In this document: piece after piece, positions 54,694-64,000 of the stretch
Layout of the letters: each line of letters starts with the position of its first letter
Numbering within the stretch: the stretch's first letter is position 1
DNA from: Serratia rubidaea
GTDB lineage: Bacteria > Pseudomonadota > Gammaproteobacteria > Enterobacterales > Enterobacteriaceae
Direction: 5' to 3'
Assembly (NCBI GenBank): GCA_901472405.1
Contig: LR590463.1
Coordinates: forward strand, 3,782,001 to 3,846,000
DNA: 64,000 nucleotides
Notes under the pieces: generated by a model
Databases searched by the model: none
What the model was told of the DNA's origin: nothing
What the model saw: only the letters and a program-made list of their open reading frames with translations
Position numbers and translations under genes: made by a program

Positions 54694-55841
54694 TTGTTTG
54701 CCAGCTCCAACACAGCCTGAGCGGCCTGTTCGTCGGCACCGCAACGGATGCTCTGATGCAGTTCAAGGAAAGTCTGTTTCAACTGCTCCGCCTGCGGGCT
54801 CTCTTCCAGCAGCGGCAGCAGCGCCGCGGCCAGTTTGTCCGGCACGCAGTCATGCTGCAGCAGCTCGGTGACGATTTCACGCCCCGCCAGCAGATTCGGC
54901 AGCGAAACGTACGGCGTTTTCACCAGCCCGCTGCGCCAGCCAGAAGGTGAACGGCTTCATGCGGTAACCCACCACCATCGGGCACTTGGCCAGCATGCAC
55001 TCCAACGCGGCGGTGCCGGAAGCCAGCAGCGCCGCATCGCTGGCGATCATCGCCTCGCGCGCCTTGCCGTCCAGCAGGTGGGCGGGAAGGTCCGGCGCAA
55101 CCTGCGCCTTGATGCGCTCGAACTGCTCGCGTCGCTTGGCGTTCACCAGCGGCACCACCACCTCGAGATCCGGGTAGCGGGTGCGCAACAGCTGCGCGGT
55201 CTGCAGGAAATCGGCGCTCAGAATCTCCACTTCCGCACCGCGGCTGCCGGGCAGCAGCGCCAGGCAGCGCGCGTCGGGCGCAATGCCCAGTGCGGGCGCG
55301 CGCGGCCAGCCTGTCCGGCTGCAGCGGCATCGCATCGGCCATGGTATGGCCGATAAAACGGCAGGGAACGTTGAAACGATCGTAAAACGCCTTTTCAAAA
55401 GGGAGAAACGCCAACACCCAGGTCGGTCGCCTTGCCAATTTTGAAAACGCGCTTTTGACGCCAGGCCCAGACGGACGGGCTGACATAGTGAATGGTGCGG
55501 ATACCACGCTGTTTCAGGCGGCCTTCCAGCGTGATGTTGAAGTCTGGCGCATCGATGCCGACAAACACGTCAGGCGCCAGTTCGCTGAAGCGGCGGGTCA
55601 GATCCTTGCGAATCTTCAACAGGCGGGGCAAGCGCTCCAGCACTTCCACCACGCCCATCACCGCCAGCTCCTCCATCTCATACCAGGCTTCGCACCCCTC
55701 GGCCTGCATCAGCGGGCCGGCGACGCCGACAAAGCGCGCGTCCGGGTGACGGGCCTTCAGCGCGCGAATCAATCCGGCGCCAAGAATATCGCCGGAGGTC
55801 TCGCCGGCGACCAGTCCGATAGTCAATGGACGTGTTGACAT
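54690..55841 (-). CDS. lpxB: Lipid-A-disaccharide synthase LpxB (three one-base insertions)
   Basis: Peripheral membrane GT19 glycosyltransferase that joins UDP-diacylglucosamine and lipid X. The N-terminal block is [19 protein letters not shown], and [12 protein letters not shown] is the family signature. Extra bases break the frame near 55422-55425 (G in CTGGGTG), near 55289-55293 (C in GCGCCCGC) and near 54930-54933 (G in CAGCGGGCTG). Removing all three gives 382 residues, exactly the E. coli length. The gene is essential, which supports sequencing error. It lies three bases after lpxA and overlaps rnhB. Confidence 0.93.
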
Positions 55842-55844
55842 AAC

Positions 55845-56633
55845 TCAGCGAATAATGCCGCGGGTGGAACGCGCAAAGAAATCGAGGAACTGCTGAACCA
55901 CCGGCTGCTGCTGCGCCAGCGCTTCGATTTCCGCCTTGGCTTCGTCCAGCGTTTTTTCGCTGCGATACAGGATTTTGTAAGCGTTGCGAATCGCCTGCAT
56001 TTCATCCTTATCGAAGCCGCGACGCTTCAGGCCAACGGCGTTCACGCCGAACGGCGTGGCGTGGTTGCCCTGGGCAATAACGAAAGGCGGCACGTCCTGC
56101 GCAACGCCGGAGCAGCCGCCAACCATGACGTGCGCGCCGATAATGCAGAACTGGTGAATAGCCGTCATACCGCCGATGATCGCATGGTCGTCAATCTCCA
56201 CGTGGCCCGCCAAGGTGGCATTGTTGGCCAGTATGCAGGAGTTCCCCACCACGCAGTCGTGAGCCACGTGCACATTAACCATCAGCAGGTTATCGTTGCC
56301 GACTTTGGTCACGTTGGTGCCCTGCGCCGTACCGCGGTGAATGGTCACGCTCTCGCGAATGCGGTTGCGATCGCCGATTTCAACGCGCGTCGGCTCGCCC
56401 GCATATTTCAGATCCTGGTTCACTTCGCCGATGGAGGCGAACTGATAAATCTGGTTTTCGCGGCCAATTTTGGTAATGCCATTGACCACGACGTGGGATT
56501 TAAGCACCGTGCCTTCGCCGATTTCCACCTGGGAGCCGACGTAACAGAATGGGCCAATGTGCGCTCCGGCGCCGATAACGGCACCGTCTTCAACAATCGC
56601 GCTTGGGTGGATAAAGGCGGTTTGGTCTATCAC
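55845..56633 (-). CDS. lpxA: UDP-N-acetylglucosamine O-acyltransferase LpxA
   Basis: First enzyme of lipid A synthesis, using (R)-3-hydroxymyristoyl-ACP. The first 190 residues are left-handed beta-helix hexapeptide repeats. The catalytic histidine (about residue 125) is in [14 protein letters not shown], downstream of [10 protein letters not shown]. The C-terminal helices follow. Length 262 residues as in E. coli. It begins three bases after fabZ. Confidence 0.97.
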   Translation of the reverse strand: MIDQTAFIHPSAIVEDGAVIGAGAHIGPFCYVGSQVEIGEGTVLKSHVVVNGITKIGRENQIYQFASIGEVNQDLKYAGEPTRVEIGDRNRIRESVTIHRGTAQGTNVTKVGNDNLLMVNVHVAHDCVVGNSCILANNATLAGHVEIDDHAIIGGMTAIHQFCIIGAHVMVGGCSGVAQDVPPFVIAQGNHATPFGVNAVGLKRRGFDKDEMQAIRNAYKILYRSEKTLDEAKAEIEALAQQQPVVQQFLDFFARSTRGIIR

Positions 56634-56636
56634 GGA

Positions 56637-57092
56637 TTATGCCTCCCGGCTGCGGGCACACATCATGGTTGCTTCGCAGACAATTTTACCGTCGACGGTC
56701 GCCACGCCTTTAAAGCGCGTCAGGCCACGACGAGTTTTCTCGAAAGTAACTTCCATAATCATCTGATCGCCAGGCACGACCGGACGCTTAAAGCGCGCTT
56801 CGTCAATACCGGCAAAATAGTACAGCTCGCCCGGCTCCAGCTTGCCGACGCTTTTAAACGCCAGAATGCCGGTGGCCTGCGCCATGGCTTCCAGGATCAA
56901 TACGCCTGGGAAAATCGGCTTGCCAGGGAAGTGGCCCTGGAAAAACGGCTCGTTAACGGAAACGTTTTTTACCGCACGCAGATATTTATGCTCTTCAAAC
57001 TCAAGTACACGGTCAACCAGCAAGAATGGGTAACGATGAGGGAGCAATTCCAAAATTTCTGCAATATCTAGAGTATGAGTGTCAGTAGTCAA
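56637..57092 (-). CDS. fabZ: 3-hydroxyacyl-ACP dehydratase FabZ
   Basis: Dehydrates 3-hydroxyacyl-ACP in fatty acid elongation and competes with LpxA for hydroxymyristoyl-ACP. The hot-dog fold contains the catalytic His and Glu in [20 protein letters not shown]. Length 151 residues. The start is TTG at 57092, the same unusual codon as in E. coli, with AGGAAGAGT ahead of it. Separated from lpxD by 283 bases, unusually far for this cluster. Confidence 0.96.
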   Translation of the reverse strand: MTTDTHTLDIAEILELLPHRYPFLLVDRVLEFEEHKYLRAVKNVSVNEPFFQGHFPGKPIFPGVLILEAMAQATGILAFKSVGKLEPGELYYFAGIDEARFKRPVVPGDQMIMEVTFEKTRRGLTRFKGVATVDGKIVCEATMMCARSREA

Positions 57093-57375
57093 AATACTCT
57101 TCCTGTCTCTAAAAAACTGATGGCATCAACAACACGGCCTGCGTTGACCCCAAAAGGAGATCATCAGGCAGGCCGCAAATTCACAACTCTTTGCGCTTTT
57201 AGCCGCAAGCGGCCAACGCGTTTCGTTTTTCTACCCAGTTAGGCGGGCGGCGGTGATTATACCCATCATCCTGCAAGCTGCATCTTTATTTTGCACTTCG
57301 TTTCCCTATACGTGCACGATATTGCCTGCAGTATTTCATTTTGGGACTGAATACGCCGTGATGCAGCGGGCAAGC
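57093..57375. other. Unusually long lpxD-fabZ spacer with an ERIC-end-like motif
   Basis: A 283-base gap inside the lpx operon. At 57258-57283 TATACCCATCATCCTGCAAG and what follows resembles one end of an ERIC repeat. On the minus strand the same stretch places TATAAT (57261-57256) that could act as a -10 for fabZ, though no good -35 is seen. A small hairpin GCCGC-AA-GCGGC also lies here. No gene is seen. Confidence 0.4.
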
Positions 57376-58410
57376 TTATTGGGAATCGTCGTCTTTACCG
57401 ACTTTTCGTTCGACAGCTTTCAAACGCTTGCTGATCTCATCGATATTCATCACCAACGCGGCGGTTTTACGCCAGGCTTTGTTGGGTTGTAACGGAATAC
57501 CCGAAGAGTATACCCCAGGTTCGGTGATTGGTCGCATAACCATTCCCATTCCCGTGACCACCACCTGATCGGCAATCTCCATGTGACCGTTGATCACACT
57601 GGCGCCGCCGATCTGGCAATAGCGGCCAATCTTCAGACTGCCGGCCATGATAACGCCGCCGGCAACGGCGGTATTTTCACCAATTACCACGTTATGCGCA
57701 ATTTGGCATTGGTTGTCGATGATAACACCATTTCCGATCAGAGTGTTATCCAGCGCGCCGCGGTCAATGGTGGTGCAGGCGCCAATCTCGACGCGATCGC
57801 CGATGATCACCGTGCCCAGCTGGGGGATCTTCACCCAGTTGCCGCGCTCGTTGGCGTAGCCGAAACCGTCTGCGCCGATCACCGTACCCGACTGAATCAG
57901 GCAGCCTTGGCCGATTTCAACCTCATGGTACACGGTGACGTTTGCCCATAAGCGCGTACCGGCGCCCAGGCGAGCATTCTTGCCGATAAAACAGCCCGGA
58001 CCGATAACCACGTTATCGCCGAGCACGGCGCCTGACTCGATCACCGCATTGGCGCCGACGGCCACGTTTTGCCCAAGCTGCGCCTCAGGAGAGATGACCG
58101 CGCTCGGCGCGATATCCTGAGCCGGTGCCGGCGTGGTATCCATCAGCTGCGCCATGCGCGCGTAGGTCAGGTAGGGATTCTTCACCACCAGCGCCGCGCT
58201 GCGGCAGTGTGGTAAATCTGCTTCGGTCAGCACCACGGCGCTGGCCTGACAGGAAGACAGCTGCTGTTGATAGCGGCTGTTGGACAAAAAGGTAATTTGG
58301 CCAGTTTGTGCGGAATGCATAGAAGCAATGCCGGTGATGACGAGATCGCCATCACCGTGCAATTGTGCATCCAACTGCTGCGCTAAATCAGCCAGTCGAA
58401 TTGAAGGCAT
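57376..58410 (-). CDS. lpxD: UDP-3-O-(3-hydroxymyristoyl)glucosamine N-acyltransferase LpxD
   Basis: Third step of lipid A synthesis. An N-terminal uridine-binding domain (residues 1-100) is followed by left-handed beta-helix hexapeptide repeats. The catalytic histidine is expected in the segment [21 protein letters not shown]-terminal helix closes the protein. Length 344 residues (E. coli 341). It starts three bases after the skp stop and reads into the lpxD-fabZ spacer. Confidence 0.96.
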   Translation of the reverse strand: MPSIRLADLAQQLDAQLHGDGDLVITGIASMHSAQTGQITFLSNSRYQQQLSSCQASAVVLTEADLPHCRSAALVVKNPYLTYARMAQLMDTTPAPAQDIAPSAVISPEAQLGQNVAVGANAVIESGAVLGDNVVIGPGCFIGKNARLGAGTRLWANVTVYHEVEIGQGCLIQSGTVIGADGFGYANERGNWVKIPQLGTVIIGDRVEIGACTTIDRGALDNTLIGNGVIIDNQCQIAHNVVIGENTAVAGGVIMAGSLKIGRYCQIGGASVINGHMEIADQVVVTGMGMVMRPITEPGVYSSGIPLQPNKAWRKTAALVMNIDEISKRLKAVERKVGKDDDSQ

Positions 58411-58413
58411 GTG

Positions 58414-58911
58414 TTATTTAACCTGTTTCAGCACGTCAGCAGTAATGTCTTTGGAAGAACCTGCGTAAGCTACGGCGTTGGCGTCGATCACCACGTCATA
58501 ACCTTCTTTGCTGGCAACAGTTTTCACTGCATCCTGAATACGGCTCAGGATCTTGTTACGCTCTTCCATCTGACGACGGCGATTGTCCTGCTCGAAAGAC
58601 TGGGCTTTCTTGGAGAACTGCTCGCGCTGCGCCATCACGTCTTTTTCCAGCTTGCTGCGCTCGCTTGCCTTCATCGTAGAGCCGTCACGCTGCAGTTTCT
58701 GCATTTTAGTCTGCAGGCTGCGTTCCATGTTCTGGAGTTCACTTGCACGGCCTTTGAATTCGTTTTCCAGTTGTTTCGCCACGGTCTCACGAGCTGGCAA
58801 CTGTTGGAAAATGCTGGAAACGTTAACGACAGCAATACTGTCAGCAGCCTGAACGCTCGCTGAAGCAGCCATTGCTAAACCGAGGCCTGCGGCACACAAC
58901 CACTTTTTCAC
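58414..58911 (-). CDS. skp: Periplasmic chaperone Skp
   Basis: Trimeric jellyfish-shaped chaperone that holds unfolded outer-membrane proteins on the way to BamA. A signal peptide ends in SVQA before ADSIAVVN. The long charged coiled-coil tentacles occupy about residues 40-120. Length 165 residues. The GTG at 58911 is the start, as in E. coli, with AAGGAG nine bases before it. It lies 156 bases after bamA. Confidence 0.95.
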   Translation of the reverse strand: MKKWLCAAGLGLAMAASASVQAADSIAVVNVSSIFQQLPARETVAKQLENEFKGRASELQNMERSLQTKMQKLQRDGSTMKASERSKLEKDVMAQREQFSKKAQSFEQDNRRRQMEERNKILSRIQDAVKTVASKEGYDVVIDANAVAYAGSSKDITADVLKQVK

Positions 58912-59067
58912 TATAAACTCCTTACCATCACCGTTTGTGTCATTCGACACGTGAAATACACAATCTGCCAGACTTATCTCACGAAACAATGAGACTTTTC
59001 TCCCTCTGCCGTTTCGACAGTCTGGCCATTGCGATTCTTAGCAACGTTTTACGCAGAGGTAAAACCG

Positions 59068-61470
59068 TTACCAGGTCTTACCAATATTAAACTGGAACTG
59101 CTCGGATTTATCGCCTTCGTAATCCTTAAGCGGGTTGGCGTAAGAGAACACCAACGGCCCCAGCGGTGACATCCACTGTAGAGCAATACCGGCAGACACG
59201 CGAATATTGCCTGGCTTGCTGTAATCCGGAATGTCATACCCTGCGGTCTGGCTCTTCTCCCAGTTGGTATCCCACACGGTACCCGCATCGACGAACAGCG
59301 AGGTGCGTACCGAGTTGGCATATTTCTCGCTGATAAACGGCGTAGGCGTAATCAGCTCCATGCTGGCGACCGCCATGGCGTTACCGCCGACCGCATCGTC
59401 AGAGCCGCACAGCTTGGTGCCGTTGCTGCAGCTGTAGGAGTTGGAATTGTAGTACACCGCCTTCGGACCAATGGTATTGGACTGGAAGCCACGCACGGAG
59501 CTGGAGCCGCCGGCATAGAAGTTCTCATAGAACGGCATTTCCTTACCGCCCAGACCGTCGGCATAACCCAGACGGCCGCGGCCCAACAGCACCCAGGTGC
59601 GATCGTCGTTGATCGGCACGTACTGTACGCTGTCCAACGTCACTTTGTAGTATTCGTTGTCAGAGCCAGGAATGGTGATTTTACCATTCAGGGTGGTGCG
59701 GTTACCGGAGGTCGGGAAGTAACCACGGTCAAGGTTGTTATAGGTCCAGCCCAGGTTCAGCGTGAAGTCATCCGCCTTGTAGCTGGCGCGATCCATGGTG
59801 TTCGGATCCTGCCCCATCGAGTTCAGGTAACGCCACATGGCGATCTGCGGCTGCATGTCGGACAGGCTGTTATGCACATAGCCCAGGCCGGCGCGCAGCG
59901 AGTTGTTCTCGTTGATCGGGAAGCCCAGCGTACCGTCAACGCCGTAGCTGCTGTTGGTATAGTCAGACAGGTCTGCGTCGTCGGCCTTAAAGTCGTTATA
60001 GAAGATACGACCGCCCAGACTCACACCGTCAACGGTGAAGTAAGGGTTGGTGGCAGACAGCTCCGCATAGGTCTGATAGTCGTTCTTGGTGCCGCTGACG
60101 CCCACCGAGTAGCCGGTGCCCAGCCAGTTGTCCTGCTGAACGCCGACCTGGAAGCTGACGCCGCTTTCCGTGCCGTAACCGACGCCGAAGTTGAAGGTAC
60201 CGGTGTTGCGCTCTTTCACCTTATAGGTGACGTCAACCTGATCGGCGGTGCCCGGTACGCGCTGCGTTTCAACGTCCACGGTCTCGAAGTAGCCCAGGCG
60301 GTTCAGACGCTCTTTGCCCTGCTCAACCTGATCGTTGCCCAGCCACGCCCCTTCCATCTGACGCATTTCGCGGCGCAGTACGGAATCTTTACTGGTGTCG
60401 TTGCCTTCGAACTTGATGCGGCGCACGTAGAAGCGGTTGCCCGCGTCGATGTTGACATGCAGCTTGACGGTTTTATCCGCGTCGTTGATTTCCGGCTGGG
60501 TCTGTACGCGCGGGTAAGCGTAACCATAACGGCCCAACATCTTCTTGATGTTGTCTTCCATCTTGGTCACTTTGCTGCCGTTGTACAGTTCGCCCGGCTC
60601 AATCTTGGTCAGTTGGGCGACTTCGGCCGAATGGCCCGCCAGGTTGCCGTTCACCACCACGTCGGAAAGCTTGTACTGATCGCCTTCGGTGATATTGATG
60701 GTGATGTAGATGCCTTTCTTGTCCGGCGTCAGGCTGACCTGCGTCGAATCAATGTTGAAACGCGCATAGCCGCGGTCCAGATAGAAGCTGCGCAGGGTCT
60801 CAAGGTCGCCCGCCAGTTTCTGCTTCTGGTATTTGCGATCGCCGACCACGTTCCACCACGGCACCTCATCACGCAGTTGGAAGCGTGAAATCAGTTCATC
60901 GTTGGTGAAGGCATGGTTGCCGACGATGTTGATCTGTTGAATTTTTGCGGAAACCCCTTCCGTGAACACCAGTTTCAGGTCGACACGGTTGCGCGGCAGC
61001 GGCGTCACCACGGCTTTCACCGAGGCGCTGTACTTACCGACGCTGTAGTAGAAGTCTTCCAGACCTTTTTCAATACTGGAGATCGTGGTGCGGTCGAGCG
61101 CTTCGCCGACCCGGACGCCGGAGGCTTCCAGGTTTTGCTTGAGCATGTCATCTTTCACCGACTTGTTGCCGGAGAAAGTGATGCTGGCAATGGTAGGACG
61201 TTCCTTAACCTGCACGATCAACGTATTACCATCGCGCAGTACGCGCACGTCCTCGAAGTTGCCGGTGGCAAACAAGGCACGAATGGTATTACTGATGTCA
61301 TCGTCAGTGACGGTATCGCCTACGCGAACCGGCATGTTGAGTAACGCCGCACCGACGGCGACCCGCTGCAGGCCTTCGAAATGAATGTCTTTCACCACGA
61401 ACCCGTCTGCACCGTATACGGTGGCGCTGCCAAACAGCAGCGACGCTATGAGCAACTTTTTCATCGCCAT
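59068..61470 (-). CDS. bamA: Outer-membrane protein assembly factor BamA
   Basis: Essential Omp85 insertase. A 20-residue signal peptide (ending VYGA) is followed by five POTRA domains (about residues 21-420) and the 16-strand barrel. Loop 6 has the invariant VRGF in [13 protein letters not shown], and the protein ends in the strand [10 protein letters not shown], whose C-terminal aromatic is required for assembly. Length 800 residues (E. coli 810), with shorter extracellular loops. It follows rseP by 35 bases. Confidence 0.97.
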   Translation of the reverse strand: MAMKKLLIASLLFGSATVYGADGFVVKDIHFEGLQRVAVGAALLNMPVRVGDTVTDDDISNTIRALFATGNFEDVRVLRDGNTLIVQVKERPTIASITFSGNKSVKDDMLKQNLEASGVRVGEALDRTTISSIEKGLEDFYYSVGKYSASVKAVVTPLPRNRVDLKLVFTEGVSAKIQQINIVGNHAFTNDELISRFQLRDEVPWWNVVGDRKYQKQKLAGDLETLRSFYLDRGYARFNIDSTQVSLTPDKKGIYITINITEGDQYKLSDVVVNGNLAGHSAEVAQLTKIEPGELYNGSKVTKMEDNIKKMLGRYGYAYPRVQTQPEINDADKTVKLHVNIDAGNRFYVRRIKFEGNDTSKDSVLRREMRQMEGAWLGNDQVEQGKERLNRLGYFETVDVETQRVPGTADQVDVTYKVKERNTGTFNFGVGYGTESGVSFQVGVQQDNWLGTGYSVGVSGTKNDYQTYAELSATNPYFTVDGVSLGGRIFYNDFKADDADLSDYTNSSYGVDGTLGFPINENNSLRAGLGYVHNSLSDMQPQIAMWRYLNSMGQDPNTMDRASYKADDFTLNLGWTYNNLDRGYFPTSGNRTTLNGKITIPGSDNEYYKVTLDSVQYVPINDDRTWVLLGRGRLGYADGLGGKEMPFYENFYAGGSSSVRGFQSNTIGPKAVYYNSNSYSCSNGTKLCGSDDAVGGNAMAVASMELITPTPFISEKYANSVRTSLFVDAGTVWDTNWEKSQTAGYDIPDYSKPGNIRVSAGIALQWMSPLGPLVFSYANPLKDYEGDKSEQFQFNIGKTW

Positions 61471-61505
61471 CGTTGTTATGCGTTCTTCCTAACCTATCCC
61501 CGCCC

Positions 61506-62858
61506 TTACAGGCGAGAAAAATCATTGAAAAGTGCAAGACCCATTAACAGCACCAGCAAAATCGAGCCTATGCGGTAGCTGTAGTCCTGTACTCGCTCGG
61601 ATACCGGGCCGCCCTTCAGCTTTTCTATCGCCAGGAAGAGGAGGTGCCCACCATCTAACACCGGTAATGGGAACAGGTTGATGATCCCAAGGTTGACGCT
61701 AATCAACGCCAGGAACATCAAGTAGTACACAAACCCGACCCCGGCTGAAGCCCCGGCGCCCTGTGCAATAGAAATCGGGCCGCTCAGGTTGTTCAACTTC
61801 ACATCACCGGTGATTAATTTACCCAGCATGCTGACCGTTAGGCGCATGATTTGCCAGGTCTTGTCCCCGGCCTGATACAGCGCCGAGAACGGTCCAAACT
61901 GACGAATCGTCTTGTACTCATCCGGCAGCGGCAACACTTTCGGAATAATGCCGGCAAAGCCGATACGTTGACCATCCGCCGTCTTGCTGTCCGGAACCAG
62001 CGTTAACGACAGCGGCGCGCCGTTTCTTTCAATCTCTAAAGCCAGCGGCTGCCCCGGGCCGTCGTGAATGCGTTTCACCAACGTTTGCCAACGCCCCAAA
62101 GGCTGACCATCGACTTTAACGATCCTGTCCCCGGCTTGCAAACCCGCTTTTTGCGCTGCCGAACCGGACTGCACCTGCGCCAGCACCGATTCAATCTGCG
62201 GCCCGCGGGGGATCATCCCCAGCGACACCACCGGATCCTGCTTGTCTGGCTCAAACTTCCACTGGCGCAAATCCAGGGTTTTATTCACCACCTGCGATGA
62301 GCCGAAAGGCGCAATGCCCACCTCGGTTTTGTCATCGCCAATCTTGGTCACCAGCGCCAGACGAACAGCTTCCCAATCAGGCGTTTCGATACCGCCAACG
62401 GACTTTAGTTCCATTCCGGGTGAAATTTGCGCCTGAGCGGCGATAGATTGTGGTGATATTTCGCCAATAACCGGACGAAAGCTGGGGACGCCGATGATAA
62501 ACACCAGCCAGTAGGCAACCACGGCGAACAGGAAGTTGGCGATTGGCCCGGCGCTGACGATGGCGGCGCGCTGCCAGACGGTCTTATTGTTAAAGGCCCG
62601 GTGACGCAGCTCGGGCGCCACCGTCTCCACGCGCTCATCCAGCATTTTGACGTAGCCGCCCAGCGGAATCAGCGCGATAACAAATTCGGTGCCGTGACGG
62701 TCAGTGCGGCGCCACAGGGCGCGGCCAAAGCCGATAGAGAAGCGTTCAACGCGGACGCCGCAGCGGCGGGCCACCCAAAAGTGCCCGAACTCATGCACGG
62801 TAATCAATATACCGAGTGCAATAATAAACGCTACCAGGTTCCAGAGCACGCTGAACAT
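61506..62858 (-). CDS. rseP: Site-2 intramembrane zinc protease RseP
   Basis: Cleaves RseA to release sigma-E and also clears remnant signal peptides. The zinc site is HEFGH in [16 protein letters not shown] within helix 1, with the third ligand in LPVLDGGHL near the end. Two PDZ domains lie between (about residues 115-310). Length 450 residues from the ATG at 62858, equal to E. coli. A second ATG at 62861 is better spaced from GGGGAG, so either may be used. Confidence 0.96.
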   Translation of the reverse strand: MFSVLWNLVAFIIALGILITVHEFGHFWVARRCGVRVERFSIGFGRALWRRTDRHGTEFVIALIPLGGYVKMLDERVETVAPELRHRAFNNKTVWQRAAIVSAGPIANFLFAVVAYWLVFIIGVPSFRPVIGEISPQSIAAQAQISPGMELKSVGGIETPDWEAVRLALVTKIGDDKTEVGIAPFGSSQVVNKTLDLRQWKFEPDKQDPVVSLGMIPRGPQIESVLAQVQSGSAAQKAGLQAGDRIVKVDGQPLGRWQTLVKRIHDGPGQPLALEIERNGAPLSLTLVPDSKTADGQRIGFAGIIPKVLPLPDEYKTIRQFGPFSALYQAGDKTWQIMRLTVSMLGKLITGDVKLNNLSGPISIAQGAGASAGVGFVYYLMFLALISVNLGIINLFPLPVLDGGHLLFLAIEKLKGGPVSERVQDYSYRIGSILLVLLMGLALFNDFSRL

Positions 62859-62886
62859 CATCCCTACACTCCCCGTCACGGACGGA

Positions 62887-63735
62887 TTAAAACACTAACA
62901 GCATCAAACAGGCAAATACCGGCACGGCGGCGGTCAGGCTGTCGATACGATCCAGTATCCCGCCATGTCCCGGAATCAGATGGCCGCTGTCCTTGATGCC
63001 CGCTTCCCGTTTGAACATGCTCTCGGTGAGGTCGCCCAGCACCGAGGCCAGCGCGGCGGTCACCGAGCAGACCAGCAGGGTCGCCGGCACCACGTTCAGC
63101 GGCGCATAGCGGCCGAACAGCCAGGAGATCAGCGCCGAGGTCACCAGACCGCCGATCAGGCCTTCCCAGGTTTTCCCTGGCGAGACCTTCGGCGCCAACT
63201 TGTGCTTGCCGAACAGCTTGCCGAAGACATAGGCGCCGGAATCCGCGCCCCAGACCAGCAGCATCACATACAGCAGCCACCAGGCGCCGGTAAAATGGTT
63301 TTGCTCATAGCCGAACTGACGCAGTGCCAGCATGCCCCAGAAGAACGGCACGATGGTCAGGATGCCGAACACCAGCCGCAGCGGGCGCGAATTACGCCAC
63401 AGCCCCGCGGAGCCCGGATAAAACAGCACCAGCAGCAGCGCCGCCAGCCACCATCCGAGCGACATCCACAGCGGCCCGCCCACCTGCAGCAGGTGGACGG
63501 ACTGATGATAGGCCGGTACGCTCAGCATCATCAGCGCCAGCAAAAAGCCGCAGAGTATCGCCAACCAGATACGTTGAGAACGGGAAGCAAAACCGGCCAG
63601 CTGGCCCCACTCCCACGCAGCTAACATGCACACTACCAGCGTTACCAGGGCGAATCCCACCGGAGGCAGCAAAAACAGTGCTGCAATAACGATCGGTATT
63701 AAAATCAGAGCAGTTATGAGGCGATACTTCAGCAA
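62887..63735 (-). CDS. cdsA: Phosphatidate cytidylyltransferase CdsA
   Basis: Makes CDP-diacylglycerol from phosphatidate and CTP at the inner membrane, feeding PssA. About eight hydrophobic segments are seen, and the signature [20 protein letters not shown] with the following GGILDRIDS is present. Length 282 residues, three short of E. coli. The start appears to be TTG at 63735 for MLKYRLITA. Nine bases separate it from uppS. Confidence 0.95.
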   Translation of the reverse strand: MLKYRLITALILIPIVIAALFLLPPVGFALVTLVVCMLAAWEWGQLAGFASRSQRIWLAILCGFLLALMMLSVPAYHQSVHLLQVGGPLWMSLGWWLAALLLVLFYPGSAGLWRNSRPLRLVFGILTIVPFFWGMLALRQFGYEQNHFTGAWWLLYVMLLVWGADSGAYVFGKLFGKHKLAPKVSPGKTWEGLIGGLVTSALISWLFGRYAPLNVVPATLLVCSVTAALASVLGDLTESMFKREAGIKDSGHLIPGHGGILDRIDSLTAAVPVFACLMLLVF

Positions 63736-63744
63736 ATGTTCCCC

Positions 63745-64000
63745 CTAGGACGCATTGGCGCCGATAGGTGTTGTTCCCCCGAAGCGACGCTCACGTTGTG
63801 CAAATGCATTCAGCGCACCTTCAAAGACAAGTTCATCAAAATCAGGCCAGAGTACATCAGTAAAGTAAAGCTCGGCATAAGCAATCTGCCACAGTAAGAA
63901 ATTGCTGATACGGTGTTCACCGCCGGTGCGGATCACCAGATCCACCGGCGCCAGATCGCTCATGCAAACCTGTTCACTCAGCAACTCTTCACTGATTTGG
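63745..64000 (-). CDS. uppS: Undecaprenyl diphosphate synthase UppS (C-terminal part)
   Basis: The gene runs off the right edge, leaving the last 85 codons or so. The cis-prenyltransferase signature [20 protein letters not shown] and the following FTDVLWPDF are diagnostic. It makes the C55 lipid carrier for peptidoglycan and O-antigen. It also goes by ispU. Confidence 0.95.
   Translation of the reverse strand, partial: QISEELLSEQVCMSDLAPVDLVIRTGGEHRISNFLLWQIAYAELYFTDVLWPDFDELVFEGALNAFAQRERRFGGTTPIGANAS

Overview
The window looks like chromosomal core sequence from a member of the Enterobacterales. It is most like Serratia (probably the S. marcescens group), judged from GC-rich coding DNA, protein sequences close to but distinct from E. 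coli, and gene order. No plasmid, prophage or CRISPR content is visible. The only recognisable insertion sequence is one IS200-type element.

Layout: (1) 1-2616, a CitA/CitB-type citrate two-component system, divergent from a gene cut by the left edge. (2) 2986-6579, the proU (proVWX) osmoprotectant ABC importer behind a recognisable proU-type promoter. (3) 6620-14996, a LysR regulator divergent from an MFS exporter, then ygaZH (branched-chain amino acid export) and the emrR regulator followed by a complete tripartite drug pump: a NodT-type outer-membrane lipoprotein, emrA and emrB. (4) 15008-15630, the IS200 element, at a point where gene order departs from E. coli. (5) 15687-24093, yfiF, trxC, tapT, patZ, pssA, yfiM and kgtP. 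(6) 24314-30379, a complete rRNA operon on the minus strand (16S, tRNA-Ile, tRNA-Ala, 23S, 5S) with P1/P2 promoters, boxA elements, palindromic inserts in the spacers and a second 5S 3'-end fragment. (7) 30432-40149, gmhB, metNIQ with MetJ boxes, rcsF, trmO, proS, yaeF, nlpE, arfB, yaeQ, yaeP and rof. (8) 40203-49399, a small cytochrome c, tilS, then dtpC-cadA-cadB-cadC (acid-induced lysine decarboxylation) and yaeR. (9) 49557-64000, the envelope and replication cluster on the minus strand, read as uppS, cdsA, rseP, bamA, skp, lpxD, fabZ, lpxA, lpxB, rnhB, dnaE, accA.

Functional themes are envelope biogenesis and its surveillance (bamA, skp, lpx genes, rseP, rcsF, nlpE), stress and efflux (proU, emr, cad), methionine uptake, and translation (proS, tilS, trmO, tapT, arfB, rRNA/tRNA).

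The main caveat is that fourteen protein genes carry one or more one-base gains or losses in very short base runs (about 27 in total). These include the essential or near-essential proS, lpxB and tilS, and removing the indels gives proteins of the normal family length. I read them as consensus errors, not true pseudogenes, and annotate whole genes across them. I did not find a convincing new biological system. The points most worth a second look are the hybrid flanks and decorated spacers of the rRNA operon, the cad operon sitting at the locus where E. coli has ldcC, and the outer-membrane factor built into the emr operon.
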